From the NCBI RefSeq assembly GCF_001898575.1, contig NZ_MKUD01000086.1, forward strand, positions 149,613 to 213,612: a DNA stretch of 64,000 nucleotides. The letters are read 5' to 3'. Of the stretch, positions 26,202 to 36,178 are shown one piece after another. A model generated the notes under the pieces. The model was not told the DNA's origin, searched no databases, and worked only from the letters and a program-made list of their open reading frames with translations. The DNA is from Spirosoma sp. 48-14 (GTDB taxonomy: Bacteria; Bacteroidota; Bacteroidia; Cytophagales; Spirosomataceae). The first letter of the stretch is position 1, and every line of letters begins with the position of its first letter. The translations under genes and the position numbers were made by a program.

Positions 26202-27869
26202 ATGAGTCAGGAAACCATAATTTTCTCTATGGCTGGCGTGAGTAAAAATATTCCGCCTAACCGACAAATCCTAAAGAACATTTACCTTTCCTTTTTTTAC
26301 GGTGCAAAAATTGGTGTTTTGGGCTTAAACGGCTCCGGTAAGTCGACCCTGTTGCGCATAATTGCAGGTATAGACAAAAATTATACCGGAGAAGTAGTTT
26401 TCTCGCCAGGTTATTCGGTGGGAATGCTCGAACAGGAACCAAAATTCGAATCGGGGAAAACTGTCCGTGAGGTAGTCGAAGAGGGTGTACAGGAAGTAGT
26501 CAATCTCCTGAAAGAATTTGACGAGATCAACGAAGCCTTTGCTGATCCTGATGCCGACTTCGATAAATTGCTTGCGCGACAGGGTGAAGTTCAGGAAAAA
26601 CTCGACCATTACAACGCCTGGGAGCTGGACCAGAAACTCGAACGGGCTATGGATGCGCTGCGTTGTCCACCAGCCGACGCCCTGATCGACAACCTGTCGG
26701 GTGGTGAGAAGCGCCGGGTTGCACTGTGCCGTCTGTTATTACAGCAGCCCGATGTGTTACTGCTCGACGAACCGACCAACCACCTTGATGCGGAGTCGGT
26801 TCTGTGGCTCGAAGAACACCTTCGGCAATATGCGGGTACAGTGATCGCCGTTACGCACGACCGCTATTTTCTGGACAATGTAGCAGGCTGGATTCTCGAA
26901 CTCGACCGGGGTGAAGGTATTCCCTGGAAAGGCAATTATTCATCCTGGCTGGAACAGAAACAAAATCGGCTGGCTCGCGAAGAAAAAACCGAATCCAAAA
27001 GACAAAAGACACTTCAGCGCGAGTTGGAGTGGGTACGGATGGCCCCTAAAGCCCGTCAGGCTAAGTCGAAAGCGCGTTTAGGGGCCTACGAAAAGCTGCT
27101 GAATGAAGATGCCAAACAGCGCGACGAAAAACTGGAAATTTTCATCCCGGCTGGCCCACGTTTAGGTGCTAAAGTGATTGAAGCTGAAGATGTTTCGAAA
27201 GCATTTGGGGAACGGCTTCTGTTCGAACATCTGGGTTTTCAGTTACCACAAGGGGGAATCGTAGGTGTTATTGGCCCGAACGGTGCCGGTAAAACGACAC
27301 TATTTAAGCTCATTACCGGGCGTGATAAACCTGATACGGGTACTTTTGCCGTGGGCGAAACCGTAAAAGTAGCTTACGTAGATCAGGAACACGATGGCCT
27401 TGATCCGAATAAAACGGTTTTTGAAACCATTTCGGGTGGGAACGAATGGATTATGCTGGGTGGTAAACAAACGAACGCTCGCGCTTACGTAGGTCGTTTT
27501 AACTTTAGTGGATCTGATCAGGAAAAAAAGCTTGGAACCCTGTCGGGTGGGGAGCGCAATCGCGTACATCTGGCCGTGACCCTCAAAGAAGGCGCTAACC
27601 TGCTTTTGTTGGATGAGCCGACCAACGATCTGGATGTAAATACGTTACGGGCGTTAGAGGAAGGTCTGGAAAACTTTGCGGGTTGTGCCGTCGTGATCAG
27701 TCACGACCGCTGGTTCCTGGATCGGATTGCCACGCATATTCTGGCCTTTGAAGGTAACTCGCAAGTGTACTGGTTTGAGGGTAATTTCTCAGAATATGAA
27801 GAAAACCGTCGTAAACGTTTGGGTACTGAGGCCACGCCAACCCGCATAAAGTATAAGAAGCTGGCGTAA
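26202..27869 (+). CDS. ettA: Energy-dependent translational throttle protein EttA (ABC-F)
   Basis: 555 residues with two ABC domains and no membrane part. Walker A motifs are GLNGSGKSTLL and GPNGAGKTTLF, signatures are LSGGEKRRVALCRLLL and LSGGERNRVHLAVTL, and Walker B regions are LLLDEPTNHLD and LLLDEPTNDLD. The linker (about 245-310, charged, with KARLGAYEKLL) and the arm insertion in domain 1 are typical of EttA, which binds the ribosomal E site and gates entry into elongation according to ATP level. Confidence 0.93.
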   Translation: MSQETIIFSMAGVSKNIPPNRQILKNIYLSFFYGAKIGVLGLNGSGKSTLLRIIAGIDKNYTGEVVFSPGYSVGMLEQEPKFESGKTVREVVEEGVQEVVNLLKEFDEINEAFADPDADFDKLLARQGEVQEKLDHYNAWELDQKLERAMDALRCPPADALIDNLSGGEKRRVALCRLLLQQPDVLLLDEPTNHLDAESVLWLEEHLRQYAGTVIAVTHDRYFLDNVAGWILELDRGEGIPWKGNYSSWLEQKQNRLAREEKTESKRQKTLQRELEWVRMAPKARQAKSKARLGAYEKLLNEDAKQRDEKLEIFIPAGPRLGAKVIEAEDVSKAFGERLLFEHLGFQLPQGGIVGVIGPNGAGKTTLFKLITGRDKPDTGTFAVGETVKVAYVDQEHDGLDPNKTVFETISGGNEWIMLGGKQTNARAYVGRFNFSGSDQEKKLGTLSGGERNRVHLAVTLKEGANLLLLDEPTNDLDVNTLRALEEGLENFAGCAVVISHDRWFLDRIATHILAFEGNSQVYWFEGNFSEYEENRRKRLGTEATPTRIKYKKLA

Positions 27870-27872
27870 ATT

Positions 27873-27900
27873 AAAAAGGGGCTACATAAAGCCCCTTTTT
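27873..27900. terminator. Bidirectional intrinsic terminator
   Basis: AAAAAGGGGC (27873-27882) pairs with GCCCCTTTTT (27891-27900) around an 8-nt loop, placed between the convergent ettA and PorP/SprF genes. Confidence 0.9.
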
Positions 27901-27907
27901 AATTTTA

Positions 27908-28939
27908 TCAAAACTTCGGACAAGGTAGTTTCTTATCGCGCCGTTTTACGCCAGCTCTACGGCCTTCAGGCTTGTCGAAAATATAAGAGATCGATAGTTC
28001 GTGTGATCCCCCGCTATTACCAAGTGTTGAAATGGTTACGTCATAGCTGTAGCCAATCGAAAACTTGTCCATGCGCCAGCCAATCAGAGCGGCTACTGCA
28101 TCATGATTGTTGAGCGTCTGATCATATTTTTTGAAGGGAATACCCCGGTAGTAAGCCCCGATCGTCAACGGCGAATAAGTCAGATAAGCCCCCAGGTCCA
28201 GCTGGTCGTATTTGCCCTGGTGTTTATACATGACTACGGGTGAGATACTGATTTCGCGATCCATTTCGTCGGCCAGCCCCGTGAAGCCCATCAACGGGAT
28301 GCGAAGTCCGGCCTGGATACTAGCTTTAACGGGCAGCCGCTCACGACCTCCAATAAAAAATCCCTGATCGGGCCGATTGATGTGGTGTGCTGACAAACCC
28401 ACCCAAAACCAATCGGAATAAAAAAGGCCACCCGTCGAGAAATCCACGTATTTTTGGGTTGGAAGTCCGCCTTGCAAAGCCGGGTCGTTGGAAACACTGC
28501 CTGTGATGAATCCACGGTCAGTGAATTGGTCGCCAGTGGTTAATCCGAAATAGTTGATGCTCCGATTGACATACGAGCCTTGTAAGCCCAGACGGACAAA
28601 CGAGGCTTCGCCTACCTGAAACTGGTATGCATATTGCAACCCTATATCGGTAGATTGAATCCTTCCCTGACCCTGATTATCATTTTGAATCAAAAGACCC
28701 ACGCCACTATTGTATTTTTCAAAAAAATGGTCGACCGAAACCATCGTTGTTACGTAGTTTGTAATTGCTGGCCATTGATTTCGATAATTGGCGGTAATGC
28801 GCGGAGCCAGTGCTGAACCCGCAAAGGCTGGATTCAGGTAGAGCGGAGCAGCATAAAACTGGGTAAACTGGGGGTCTTGCGCAAAGGCCGCCCGGCTCAG
28901 AGCCAGTGTCAAAATGGTCAGTATGTATTTTTTAATCAT
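27908..28939 (-). CDS. PorP/SprF family type IX secretion outer-membrane protein
   Basis: 343 residues from the ATG at 28939. A signal peptide (about 1-20, AAFAQ) is followed by QDPQFTQFYAAPLYLNPAFAG, whose QDPQFTQ and LNPAFAG parts are the hallmark of PorP/SprF. The rest is a beta barrel (for example LGAYLTYSPLTIGAYYRGIP, IGYSYDVTISTLG). Such proteins work with T9SS to export or anchor large adhesins. The divergent neighbour is a large protein with a type B sorting domain, a pairing often seen in Bacteroidota, so that protein is its likely client. Confidence 0.88.
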   Translation of the reverse strand: MIKKYILTILTLALSRAAFAQDPQFTQFYAAPLYLNPAFAGSALAPRITANYRNQWPAITNYVTTMVSVDHFFEKYNSGVGLLIQNDNQGQGRIQSTDIGLQYAYQFQVGEASFVRLGLQGSYVNRSINYFGLTTGDQFTDRGFITGSVSNDPALQGGLPTQKYVDFSTGGLFYSDWFWVGLSAHHINRPDQGFFIGGRERLPVKASIQAGLRIPLMGFTGLADEMDREISISPVVMYKHQGKYDQLDLGAYLTYSPLTIGAYYRGIPFKKYDQTLNNHDAVAALIGWRMDKFSIGYSYDVTISTLGNSGGSHELSISYIFDKPEGRRAGVKRRDKKLPCPKF

Positions 28940-29170
28940 ATGAGCAGAATCAGGCAAAGACTGGGCCAACTTTTTGGTTGCAACGTTATGAACGCAAATG
29001 GAGTACTAAATGATGCACACCCTATAAAATTAGTCGGATTTTAAGGGTAGTTGTGACAATCAGACGATAAAATTTTAAAGAATCATTATCGTTTATACTA
29101 ACGTAATGCCCCCGCTGTTGTTATGTTGTGGGACTGAAATTGGGAAGGCGGCTATATTCAGCGTTTGTTC

Positions 29171-32100
29171 ATGTTAAGTTTTAGCAGTACTATTCGTGTT
29201 GTCGGACTCTGGGCCTTACTATTTCTAGTAGCAGGATTGACTACGTCCTGGGCTCAGGGGTTCAAAATTAGTGGAAAGGCCTGTATTCCCGACCAGGAGT
29301 GCGGGACCGATTCCCTGACATTTACAGATACATCGGCTGTTAAAGCGACTACCCATGTCTGGAGTTTTGGCGATGGGACCACGCTTACGAAGCAGCGAGA
29401 CTCGGTAGCCAAGCACGTGTATACACGACCGGGTTTCTACACAATTACCTTGACCCGAACCATTAATGGGGTAACGCAAACCAGCGAGCGGAATATCAAC
29501 GTCAGTACACCTCCCCCTTCGTTTACAAACTGGCGTACCGATACAACCATCTGTAAAGGAGAAGTCATTACACTTGATCCGTATGCAGGTAGTACCCAAC
29601 CGGGATTCCGCTATATCTGGTATCCTAAAGGTGATACGACCCAGTCTATTCAGGTTGATAGTTCTGGATGTTATTCGGTAGAGGCAATCAGCCCCAATGG
29701 CTGTTCGTACCAAAATCGTATCAATGTCGATGTCTGCGGTGAAAAGAAAGAATCGCAGGGGGTGAAGTGGTATTTTGGGCAGAATGCAGGGCTGGACTTT
29801 AGCGGGGGAGGAACGCCAAAACCGATCACCGATGGTAGTTTAAGTACAATAGAGGGCTCATCATCAATTGCTAATACCAAAGGCGTCTTACTTTTTTACA
29901 CCGATGGCATCACCATTTATGGGAAAGATGGTAAACCGCTTAAATCGCTTGTACCAGGCGATACAAATGCGGTTCAGATACCGTTAGATGGTAGTCCTCG
30001 CTCAACTCAATCGGCTCTGATTGTTCCCAAGCCAACCTGCCGGGGTTGCGAATACCTGTACTATGTGTACACCACTTCCGAGATACGAGGCAAAAAAACA
30101 TTGACGTATAGTGTGGTCGATATGCGTCAGAATGGAGGTAAAGGGGCAATTGTCGAGAAAAATATCCTGCTCTCGGGCCAGGGAACTGAGCAGGCAGCAT
30201 CGGTTGAGAACAAGCGAGATTCCACCTATTGGGTAATTACCCGGATTTATGGAACCAACAAATTCGAGGTTCGACACCTGACTCGTGGCGAAAGTGCCGA
30301 TCCGGTAACCTACACGGGTGGTCAGGTACTGGATTCCTTGTCGAATGCCGAAGGGTATATTAAAATTGGTCCGGCCGATACAACCAGTGGTAATGAAGGT
30401 AATCGACCCATGGCAGTTGTGATTCCGGGACCTCCCAAAAACTCTGTTGAAATTTACACATTCAACGATTCGACGGGCGTGCTGAAATACGAACGAACGA
30501 TCGATCTGGGTGCTGCGCCACCGAAAGCCTACGGGGCTGAGTTCTCGCCCGATGGAAAGAGCCTGTATGTAACAATGCTGGCCGATACCAATTCAAATGG
30601 GAGTCAGAAGGGGGCATCCTATATTCTGAAATATGATCTGACACAAGCGGACTCTCTGGTCTCAAAGTCGAAAACGGTTGTCGATAGTAGTACAACCAGA
30701 CAATACGGGTCCATACAGATTGGGCCCGACGGACGAATTTATGTGGCTGTAAAGGGAAGCAACTCATTGGCAACCATCGAGAATCCAAATGGCGGTTTGC
30801 TCGATAGCCTGATCTTCAACCCAAACGGGCAGTCGTTGGGAGGTAAAACCAGCCAGCTGGGATTGCCAAACCTGGTAGCGAATTTTAATGATCAATCGAG
30901 TGGGCCGGGGCTTACCTATGCCGATACCTGTGTCAATGCGCCAACGGTTTTTACCATAGGACCTAACTGCCCTAAGCTAAAAGAAGCCTATACCCTCGAT
31001 TTTGGCGATGGAAGTCGTCCTTATTCAACAACCTCGGCTCAGCCTGTTACACATGGCTACGCGAAACCAGGGGTCTATTATCCAACGCTTAGGATTATTA
31101 CCCGAACAAGCTCAGGTGGTATCTGTAAAGACACCCTTATAAAAGATACTCTCACTATTTTAGAAACACCACCCGACATAAATCTGGGTGCCAATACGGC
31201 GATTTGTAATAAGAAAGGCATTACGCTGGATATAAAAGTACAGGCAAAAGTGTATGTCTGGCTAGTGAATGGGGCGGTTGCGAGCAGGCAAAAGACCATC
31301 ACTCTTGATCGGCCCGGTTATTACATTGTAGTGGGGCTGGCTGCCAACGGCGAATGTTTTAAAAGTGATACCATTGAGGTCCAGATCAAGCCTACACCCT
31401 CACTTGATTTAGGGCCCGATACGGTATTCTGTTATCGGTCCAGCGTGTCTATACGAGTCCCCCAGCAAACATGGACTCAGTTTCAATGGAGTAATGGAGA
31501 AACGACCCGCTCAATTAATGTAACAAAAGCAGGTACGTATACGGTTACAGCCCAGTCGACGGTAAATGGAACCACTTGCGAAAACTCAGATACCATTCGC
31601 GTGGCCGAATTGCCCAAACTGCGCATGGCCGCTAACCTGACTGGCCCCACTGCCTGTACATCGGCCGATGGAGCCATCCGAGTGACAACAAACCCAGCCG
31701 GTACGTACGAGTATAGCTGGACCCGTGCGGATGGAAGTATTCTTACCGGGGTGGGTAGTCAGCAACTAAGCCTTACTGAAGGCGGGTATGCCGTAAGTGT
31801 ATCCGATACATTGCACGACTGCAAAGCCGATACCTCATTCATATTGAAGTCGCCCCAGAATCAACTCGCTATTAATCCATTGATAAAAGATGCTTTGTGT
31901 AGCATCCCGAACAGTGGAACCATTAGTATAACGGTTACGGGAGGAACAGCTGCCAGCTATAGTTGGTATGGGCCAAACAACACGGTCATTGCTACATCAC
32001 CTGTGCTGAGTCAGGTATCGCCTGGACTTTACAAGGTCCAGATCGTAGATGACAAGGGCTGTAAAGCTTTGAAAGATAGCATTAAGGTCGGGCTGGATAG

Positions 32101-32830
32101 TACTGGATTTGCCCGATTAGGCCCTGATACACTCAAGTGTAATGGCCTTACGGTTGTTCTGGCTCCACTATCGGGCGATATTCCCGGAAATGTATATCAG
32201 TGGAGTACCGGAGCAACTAGCCCAAGCATTACCGTCGCCCAGCCGGGTTCGTATAGCGTAACCGTTCGAAATACCCAGTCGGGTTGCGTAGGGCGAAGTA
32301 GTATTCGAGTCGGTGAGCGGCCACCGCCACCTTTCTCACTTACCCAACAGGCTTCGCTTTGTGAAGGTGATCAGGGTAGGGCTACGCTTACGGCTGGTGG
32401 AGCTGCAGGATTAAGGTTCCTGTGGGTAAATCGAAACGATACGACCCGCTCTATTCTTGTAGACCGCGCAGGTGATTATCAGGTCAAAGTGACTGATCCA
32501 CTAGGCTGTACGGCAATAGGCTCAACACGAGTGCTTAACCTATGCGAGCCTCGGGTCAATATTCCAGATGCCTTTACGCCCAACAATGATGGGGTGAATG
32601 ATGTGCTGCAAATATTCACAGCATATGTTACCGATTATGAATTCCGAATTTATAATCGCTGGGGTGAAGTGATTTTTGCCAGCAATAACCCGGAGCAGAA
32701 ATGGGATGGAACTTACCATGGCTCTACCTATCCATCCATGCTTTATCCGTATGTAGTGACCTATAAAAGTGAGTCATTTCCAGAGCGCGGACGGGTCACA
32801 AAAAGAGGGTCGGTATTGCTCATTCGGTAG
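29171..32830 (+). CDS. Large T9SS surface protein with PKD-type domains and gliding-motility C-terminal domain
   Basis: 1219 residues from the ATG at 29171. A signal peptide (about 1-29, SWAQG) is followed by a PKD-like domain (THVWSFGDGTTL), a long beta-propeller-like region (about 200-560), another PKD domain (TLDFGDGSRPYS), several Ig-like repeats with WSNGETTRSINV and WSTGATSPSITV patterns, and a C-terminal type B sorting domain with IPDAFTPNNDGVNDVLQI and YNRWGEVIF. It is predicted to be secreted by T9SS and held at the surface as an adhesin. It diverges from a PorP/SprF gene, its likely partner. Confidence 0.87.
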   Translation: MLSFSSTIRVVGLWALLFLVAGLTTSWAQGFKISGKACIPDQECGTDSLTFTDTSAVKATTHVWSFGDGTTLTKQRDSVAKHVYTRPGFYTITLTRTINGVTQTSERNINVSTPPPSFTNWRTDTTICKGEVITLDPYAGSTQPGFRYIWYPKGDTTQSIQVDSSGCYSVEAISPNGCSYQNRINVDVCGEKKESQGVKWYFGQNAGLDFSGGGTPKPITDGSLSTIEGSSSIANTKGVLLFYTDGITIYGKDGKPLKSLVPGDTNAVQIPLDGSPRSTQSALIVPKPTCRGCEYLYYVYTTSEIRGKKTLTYSVVDMRQNGGKGAIVEKNILLSGQGTEQAASVENKRDSTYWVITRIYGTNKFEVRHLTRGESADPVTYTGGQVLDSLSNAEGYIKIGPADTTSGNEGNRPMAVVIPGPPKNSVEIYTFNDSTGVLKYERTIDLGAAPPKAYGAEFSPDGKSLYVTMLADTNSNGSQKGASYILKYDLTQADSLVSKSKTVVDSSTTRQYGSIQIGPDGRIYVAVKGSNSLATIENPNGGLLDSLIFNPNGQSLGGKTSQLGLPNLVANFNDQSSGPGLTYADTCVNAPTVFTIGPNCPKLKEAYTLDFGDGSRPYSTTSAQPVTHGYAKPGVYYPTLRIITRTSSGGICKDTLIKDTLTILETPPDINLGANTAICNKKGITLDIKVQAKVYVWLVNGAVASRQKTITLDRPGYYIVVGLAANGECFKSDTIEVQIKPTPSLDLGPDTVFCYRSSVSIRVPQQTWTQFQWSNGETTRSINVTKAGTYTVTAQSTVNGTTCENSDTIRVAELPKLRMAANLTGPTACTSADGAIRVTTNPAGTYEYSWTRADGSILTGVGSQQLSLTEGGYAVSVSDTLHDCKADTSFILKSPQNQLAINPLIKDALCSIPNSGTISITVTGGTAASYSWYGPNNTVIATSPVLSQVSPGLYKVQIVDDKGCKALKDSIKVGLDSTGFARLGPDTLKCNGLTVVLAPLSGDIPGNVYQWSTGATSPSITVAQPGSYSVTVRNTQSGCVGRSSIRVGERPPPPFSLTQQASLCEGDQGRATLTAGGAAGLRFLWVNRNDTTRSILVDRAGDYQVKVTDPLGCTAIGSTRVLNLCEPRVNIPDAFTPNNDGVNDVLQIFTAYVTDYEFRIYNRWGEVIFASNNPEQKWDGTYHGSTYPSMLYPYVVTYKSESFPERGRVTKRGSVLLIR

Positions 32831-32852
32831 CGGTTTTCTCCGGTTTTTTTCG

Positions 32853-32860
32853 TATATTTG
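32853..32860 (+). promoter_or_regulatory. -7-like box of the ruvB promoter
   Basis: TATATTTG fits the Bacteroidota TAnnTTTG element and sits 71 nt before the preferred ruvB start. No clear TTG box is seen at the right distance, so this is a partial call. Confidence 0.35.
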
Positions 32861-32930
32861 ACATAAACGACCCGGTCATAATTAGCTGTTCAGGCTATCA
32901 AAAATGGCCGGGTCTGTATGTATCAAAACC

Positions 32931-33959
32931 ATGCGAAACGACTTTTTGAAAGGTTCGGCCGATGGCATGACCGCTACTGACAAAGAAATTGAACGCGCAC
33001 TCCGACCACTCTCGTTCGAGGATTTTACGGGCCAGGAAAAAGTGCTTGAAAACCTTGAAGTGTTTGTTCGGGCCGCTATGCAACGGGGCGAGGCACTCGA
33101 CCATGTATTGCTTCATGGCCCCCCCGGCCTGGGCAAAACAACGCTGTCGCATATTATTGCCAACGAACTTAATGCCAACATAAAAATGACCTCCGGGCCT
33201 GTGTTGGACAAACCCAGCGATTTGGCAGGCCTGCTGACGAATCTTCAACCCAACGACGTTTTGTTCATTGACGAAATTCACCGGCTCAACCCGATTGTGG
33301 AAGAGTACCTCTATTCGGCAATGGAGGATTATAAAATTGATATCATGCTCGATTCCGGCCCGAACGCCCGGAGCGTTCAGATCAAGCTAAATCCATTTAC
33401 CTTGATTGGTGCCACCACCCGTGCTGGTATGCTTACTTCTCCATTGCGGGCTCGCTTTGGCATTAGCTGTCGGTTAGAGTATTACGATGCAAAGCTATTA
33501 ACCACCATTGTTCAACGGTCAGCGGCTATTCTAGGAACGCCTATCGATGAATCAGGTGCGTTTGAGATTGCCCGTCGGAGCCGGGGCACACCACGGATTG
33601 CTAATAACTTGCTACGTCGTACCCGCGATTTTGCTCAGGTAAAAGGCAATGGGTATATAAATGTCGCTATTGCTGAAATAGCCCTGAGTGCGCTGGATGT
33701 GGATCAGAATGGATTAGACGATATGGACAACCGAATTCTGATGACAATCATCGATAAGTTCAAGGGTGGGCCGGTAGGTATTACGACCATTGCTACTGCC
33801 TGTGGCGAAGAGGCTGAAACGATTGAGGAGGTCTATGAGCCCTTTCTGATTCAGGAAGGTTTTCTGAAACGTACATCTCGCGGACGGGAGGCAACCGAGA
33901 AAGCTTACCGTCACCTGGGTATTATTCCCAATTTTCGAACCGGAGAGTTGTTCGGATAG
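32931..33959 (+). CDS. ruvB: Holliday junction branch migration ATPase RuvB
   Basis: 342 residues from the ATG at 32931, or 351 from 32904. It is the hexameric motor that moves Holliday junctions with RuvA. The start [17 protein letters not shown] matches the family start, so 32931 is preferred. Walker A is [11 protein letters not shown], Walker B is DEIHRL, sensor 1 lies in GATTRAGM, and the C-terminal winged helix holds [16 protein letters not shown]. No ruvA or ruvC is adjacent, as is usual in Bacteroidota. Confidence 0.96.
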   Translation: MRNDFLKGSADGMTATDKEIERALRPLSFEDFTGQEKVLENLEVFVRAAMQRGEALDHVLLHGPPGLGKTTLSHIIANELNANIKMTSGPVLDKPSDLAGLLTNLQPNDVLFIDEIHRLNPIVEEYLYSAMEDYKIDIMLDSGPNARSVQIKLNPFTLIGATTRAGMLTSPLRARFGISCRLEYYDAKLLTTIVQRSAAILGTPIDESGAFEIARRSRGTPRIANNLLRRTRDFAQVKGNGYINVAIAEIALSALDVDQNGLDDMDNRILMTIIDKFKGGPVGITTIATACGEEAETIEEVYEPFLIQEGFLKRTSRGREATEKAYRHLGIIPNFRTGELFG

Positions 33960-33962
33960 TCA

Positions 33963-34038
33963 GTTAAAATAGCACACCGTAAAACAGAATCTAATAACCC
34001 ACTTATTAACGTTCTGCTTTACGGTGTGTTATTTTAAC
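33963..34038. terminator. 27-bp hairpin between convergent genes
   Basis: Arms 33963-33989 and 34012-34038 pair with only two non-Watson-Crick positions and a 22-nt loop, between the ruvB stop and the ArsR-type gene stop. Confidence 0.75.
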
Positions 34039-34048
34039 GGTAATTAGT

Positions 34049-34354
34049 TTAAACAAGCTTACTTTTGTAAATACAATCGATAATTTCAGCGACGGCGTTA
34101 TCTACCAGAAAGTAGTAAATGTTCTTACCACTACGCCGGATTTCGAGTATCCCCTTGTCTCGCATATTGATCAGATGGTGAGAAATCAGCGATTGTTCAG
34201 CGTTTAGGTTTTTATAAATCGCTGATACGTTCAGCTCTTTATTTTCATTCAACATTTGAATGATTTTAATTCGGAGAGGGTGGGCTACCGCTTTGAGCAC
34301 GTAGGCCGCCTTGTCAATCCGTTTTTCTTCATCTAAAACTTTTTCAGTTGCCAT
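34049..34354 (-). CDS. ArsR family winged-helix regulator
   Basis: 101 residues. It has the ArsR layout: VLKAVAHPLRIKIIQML, a helix-turn-helix (NVSAIYKNLNAEQSLISHHL), and a beta wing (GILEIRRSGKNIYYFLV). It lacks Cys residues at the classic metal-site helix (no ELCVCDL), so metal sensing is unlikely; redox or small-molecule control is possible. Similar Bacteroidota proteins are stand-alone regulators. Two palindromic GTAATTAC boxes lie about 210 bp upstream. Confidence 0.82.
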   Translation of the reverse strand: MATEKVLDEEKRIDKAAYVLKAVAHPLRIKIIQMLNENKELNVSAIYKNLNAEQSLISHHLINMRDKGILEIRRSGKNIYYFLVDNAVAEIIDCIYKSKLV

Positions 34355-34766
34355 AGGAGTGATTTGTTAACAGTGGGTAATAGAGCGAAATATAGTCCGA
34401 AAATTGACATATGTAAAGAACTAACATCCTGAAAGTGAGTGTAACTTTATTTAATGGTTATTTTACCGAAACAAGTGTAACAAGAGTACACCGATAATGC
34501 TTAGACTGGTAACCAATAAGTAAGTAACAAAGAGAGAATAGCTACAATAATACTGAGGAAATTTGCAGTAATTACTTAGTATTATTTTCAGTAATTACTT
34601 TATTTTTCTTTGTATATAGATAGGAGAAGGAGAAGTTAGTGTTAGCCTCAAGTCATTCCCAAATGCAAATACATTGATGACTATAAATCGGACTTGGGTA
34701 TGCGCTAAAGAAAAAGGGGAAGTCTGGTTGTTTAATCAACTCGCTCCCCCTACTTATAATTTTGCT
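34355..34766. other. 412-bp intergenic region with paired GTAATTAC boxes
   Basis: No gene seen. CAGTAATTACTT occurs twice (34566-34577 and 34589-34600, period 23 bp); each contains the palindrome GTAATTAC. Such spacing (about two helix turns) suits a dimeric regulator. The right end (about 34715-34752) has a weak G-rich/C-rich hairpin next to the der stop. Confidence 0.4.
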
Positions 34767-36074
34767 TTACTTCTGCCTGAAAAACAGAGTGATCGGCACA
34801 CCTGTAAAATCGAAATGATCGCGTATCTTATTTTCTAGGAATCGCTGGTAAGACTCTTGAACGTATTGAGGTAGGTTGCAAAAGAAAACAAACGTTGGCG
34901 ACGGCGTTGGTACCTGAAGCATATATTTGATTTTAATATGCTTTGCTTTCACCGCTGGCGGTGGATATCGTTCAATCTCCGGTTGCATAGCCTCGTTCAG
35001 CTTAGAAGTGGCTATCTTCTTGTTTTTGTTTTCATAAACCTCCATCGCTTTTTCCATAACCTGAAAAATGCGCTGCTTTTCATGGACCGACGCAAAAATG
35101 ATGGGCAAATAATCAATAGGCATCATTCGCTGAATCATCTCTTTACGCCACACATCGGCGGTTCGGGAGTCTTTCTCAATGGCGTCCCACTTATTAACCA
35201 TGATGACTACGCCTTTTCTGGCTCGAACAGCTTGCCCTATAATGGTTAAGTCCTGAGCTTCCAGACCACGGGTGGCATCAAGAAGAATGATGCATACATC
35301 CGATTCTTCCATCGCTTTGATGGAGCGAAGGGTCGAATAAAATTCGATGTTGTCCTGAATTCGCGCTTTACGTCGGATACCGGCTGTATCAGTCAAAATA
35401 AAGTCTTTACCATAGGCGCGATAACGTGTATCGATCGCATCACGGGTGGTACCAGCAATGTCGGTGACAATGCTTCGTTCCTGACCTGTCAAGACGTTCA
35501 GAAACGAGGATTTACCAACGTTAGGACGTCCCAGAATGGCCACACGAGGAATACCAGCATTCGGATTCTCAACCCCGTCGGTCTGAAAATGCTTAACAAT
35601 TTCGTCTAGTAAGTCGCCTGTTCCTGAGCCAGTTACCGAAGAAATAGGGTGAGGGTCACCTAAGCCCAAACCGTAAAATTCTGCTGCGGCATGTGTTCGT
35701 TCGATGGTTTCGGCCTTGTTGGCAACCAGATAAATTGGCTTTTTGGATCGACGAAGTACGTCGGCGAAATCCTCGTCAAGGCCGGTTATGCCCGTTTGCG
35801 TATCGACAACGAACAGTAATACTGTCGATTCCTGAATTGCGATTTCAACCTGTTCACGGATCGACTCCTCAAAGACATCTTCAGAGCCGACTACATACCC
35901 TCCGGTATCGATAACCGTAAAATATTTGTTGTTCCATTCGGCCGTGCCGTAATGCCGATCGCGGGTAACCCCACTTTGGTTATCCATGATGGCCTGCCGC
36001 TGTTCAGTCAGGCGATTAAATAGAGTGGACTTACCCACATTTGGGCGCCCCACAATTGCAACAATGTTTGCCAT
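34767..36074 (-). CDS. der: Ribosome-biogenesis GTPase Der (EngA)
   Basis: 435 residues from the ATG at 36074. Two GTPase domains in tandem: G1 motifs GRPNVGKSTLFNRL and GRPNVGKSSFLNVL, G3 motifs DTGG and DTAG, G4 motifs NKAE and NKWD, then a C-terminal KH-like domain. It acts in 50S subunit assembly. The longer reading to 36155 would start inside the hairpin between era and der, and its extra residues do not match the family. Confidence 0.95.
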   Translation of the reverse strand: MANIVAIVGRPNVGKSTLFNRLTEQRQAIMDNQSGVTRDRHYGTAEWNNKYFTVIDTGGYVVGSEDVFEESIREQVEIAIQESTVLLFVVDTQTGITGLDEDFADVLRRSKKPIYLVANKAETIERTHAAAEFYGLGLGDPHPISSVTGSGTGDLLDEIVKHFQTDGVENPNAGIPRVAILGRPNVGKSSFLNVLTGQERSIVTDIAGTTRDAIDTRYRAYGKDFILTDTAGIRRKARIQDNIEFYSTLRSIKAMEESDVCIILLDATRGLEAQDLTIIGQAVRARKGVVIMVNKWDAIEKDSRTADVWRKEMIQRMMPIDYLPIIFASVHEKQRIFQVMEKAMEVYENKNKKIATSKLNEAMQPEIERYPPPAVKAKHIKIKYMLQVPTPSPTFVFFCNLPQYVQESYQRFLENKIRDHFDFTGVPITLFFRQK

Positions 36075-36082
36075 TTTTATTA

Positions 36083-36173
36083 AGGAGTGAGGAGCGAGGA
36101 GCGAGGAGTGAGAATGGCTGACGCATTCTATTGCTTTCGCGTCAGCCATTCTCACTCCTCGCTTCTCACTCCT
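36083..36173. terminator. Long hairpin made of tandem heptamers between era and der
   Basis: The left arm (36083-36124) begins with four AGGAGYG heptamers; the right arm (36139-36173) is the inverted copy with three heptamers, one of them altered at a base. The inner 14 bp plus one heptamer pair exactly around a 14-nt loop. It lies between the era stop and the der start on the minus strand. Confidence 0.65.
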
Positions 36174-36178
36174 AATAC

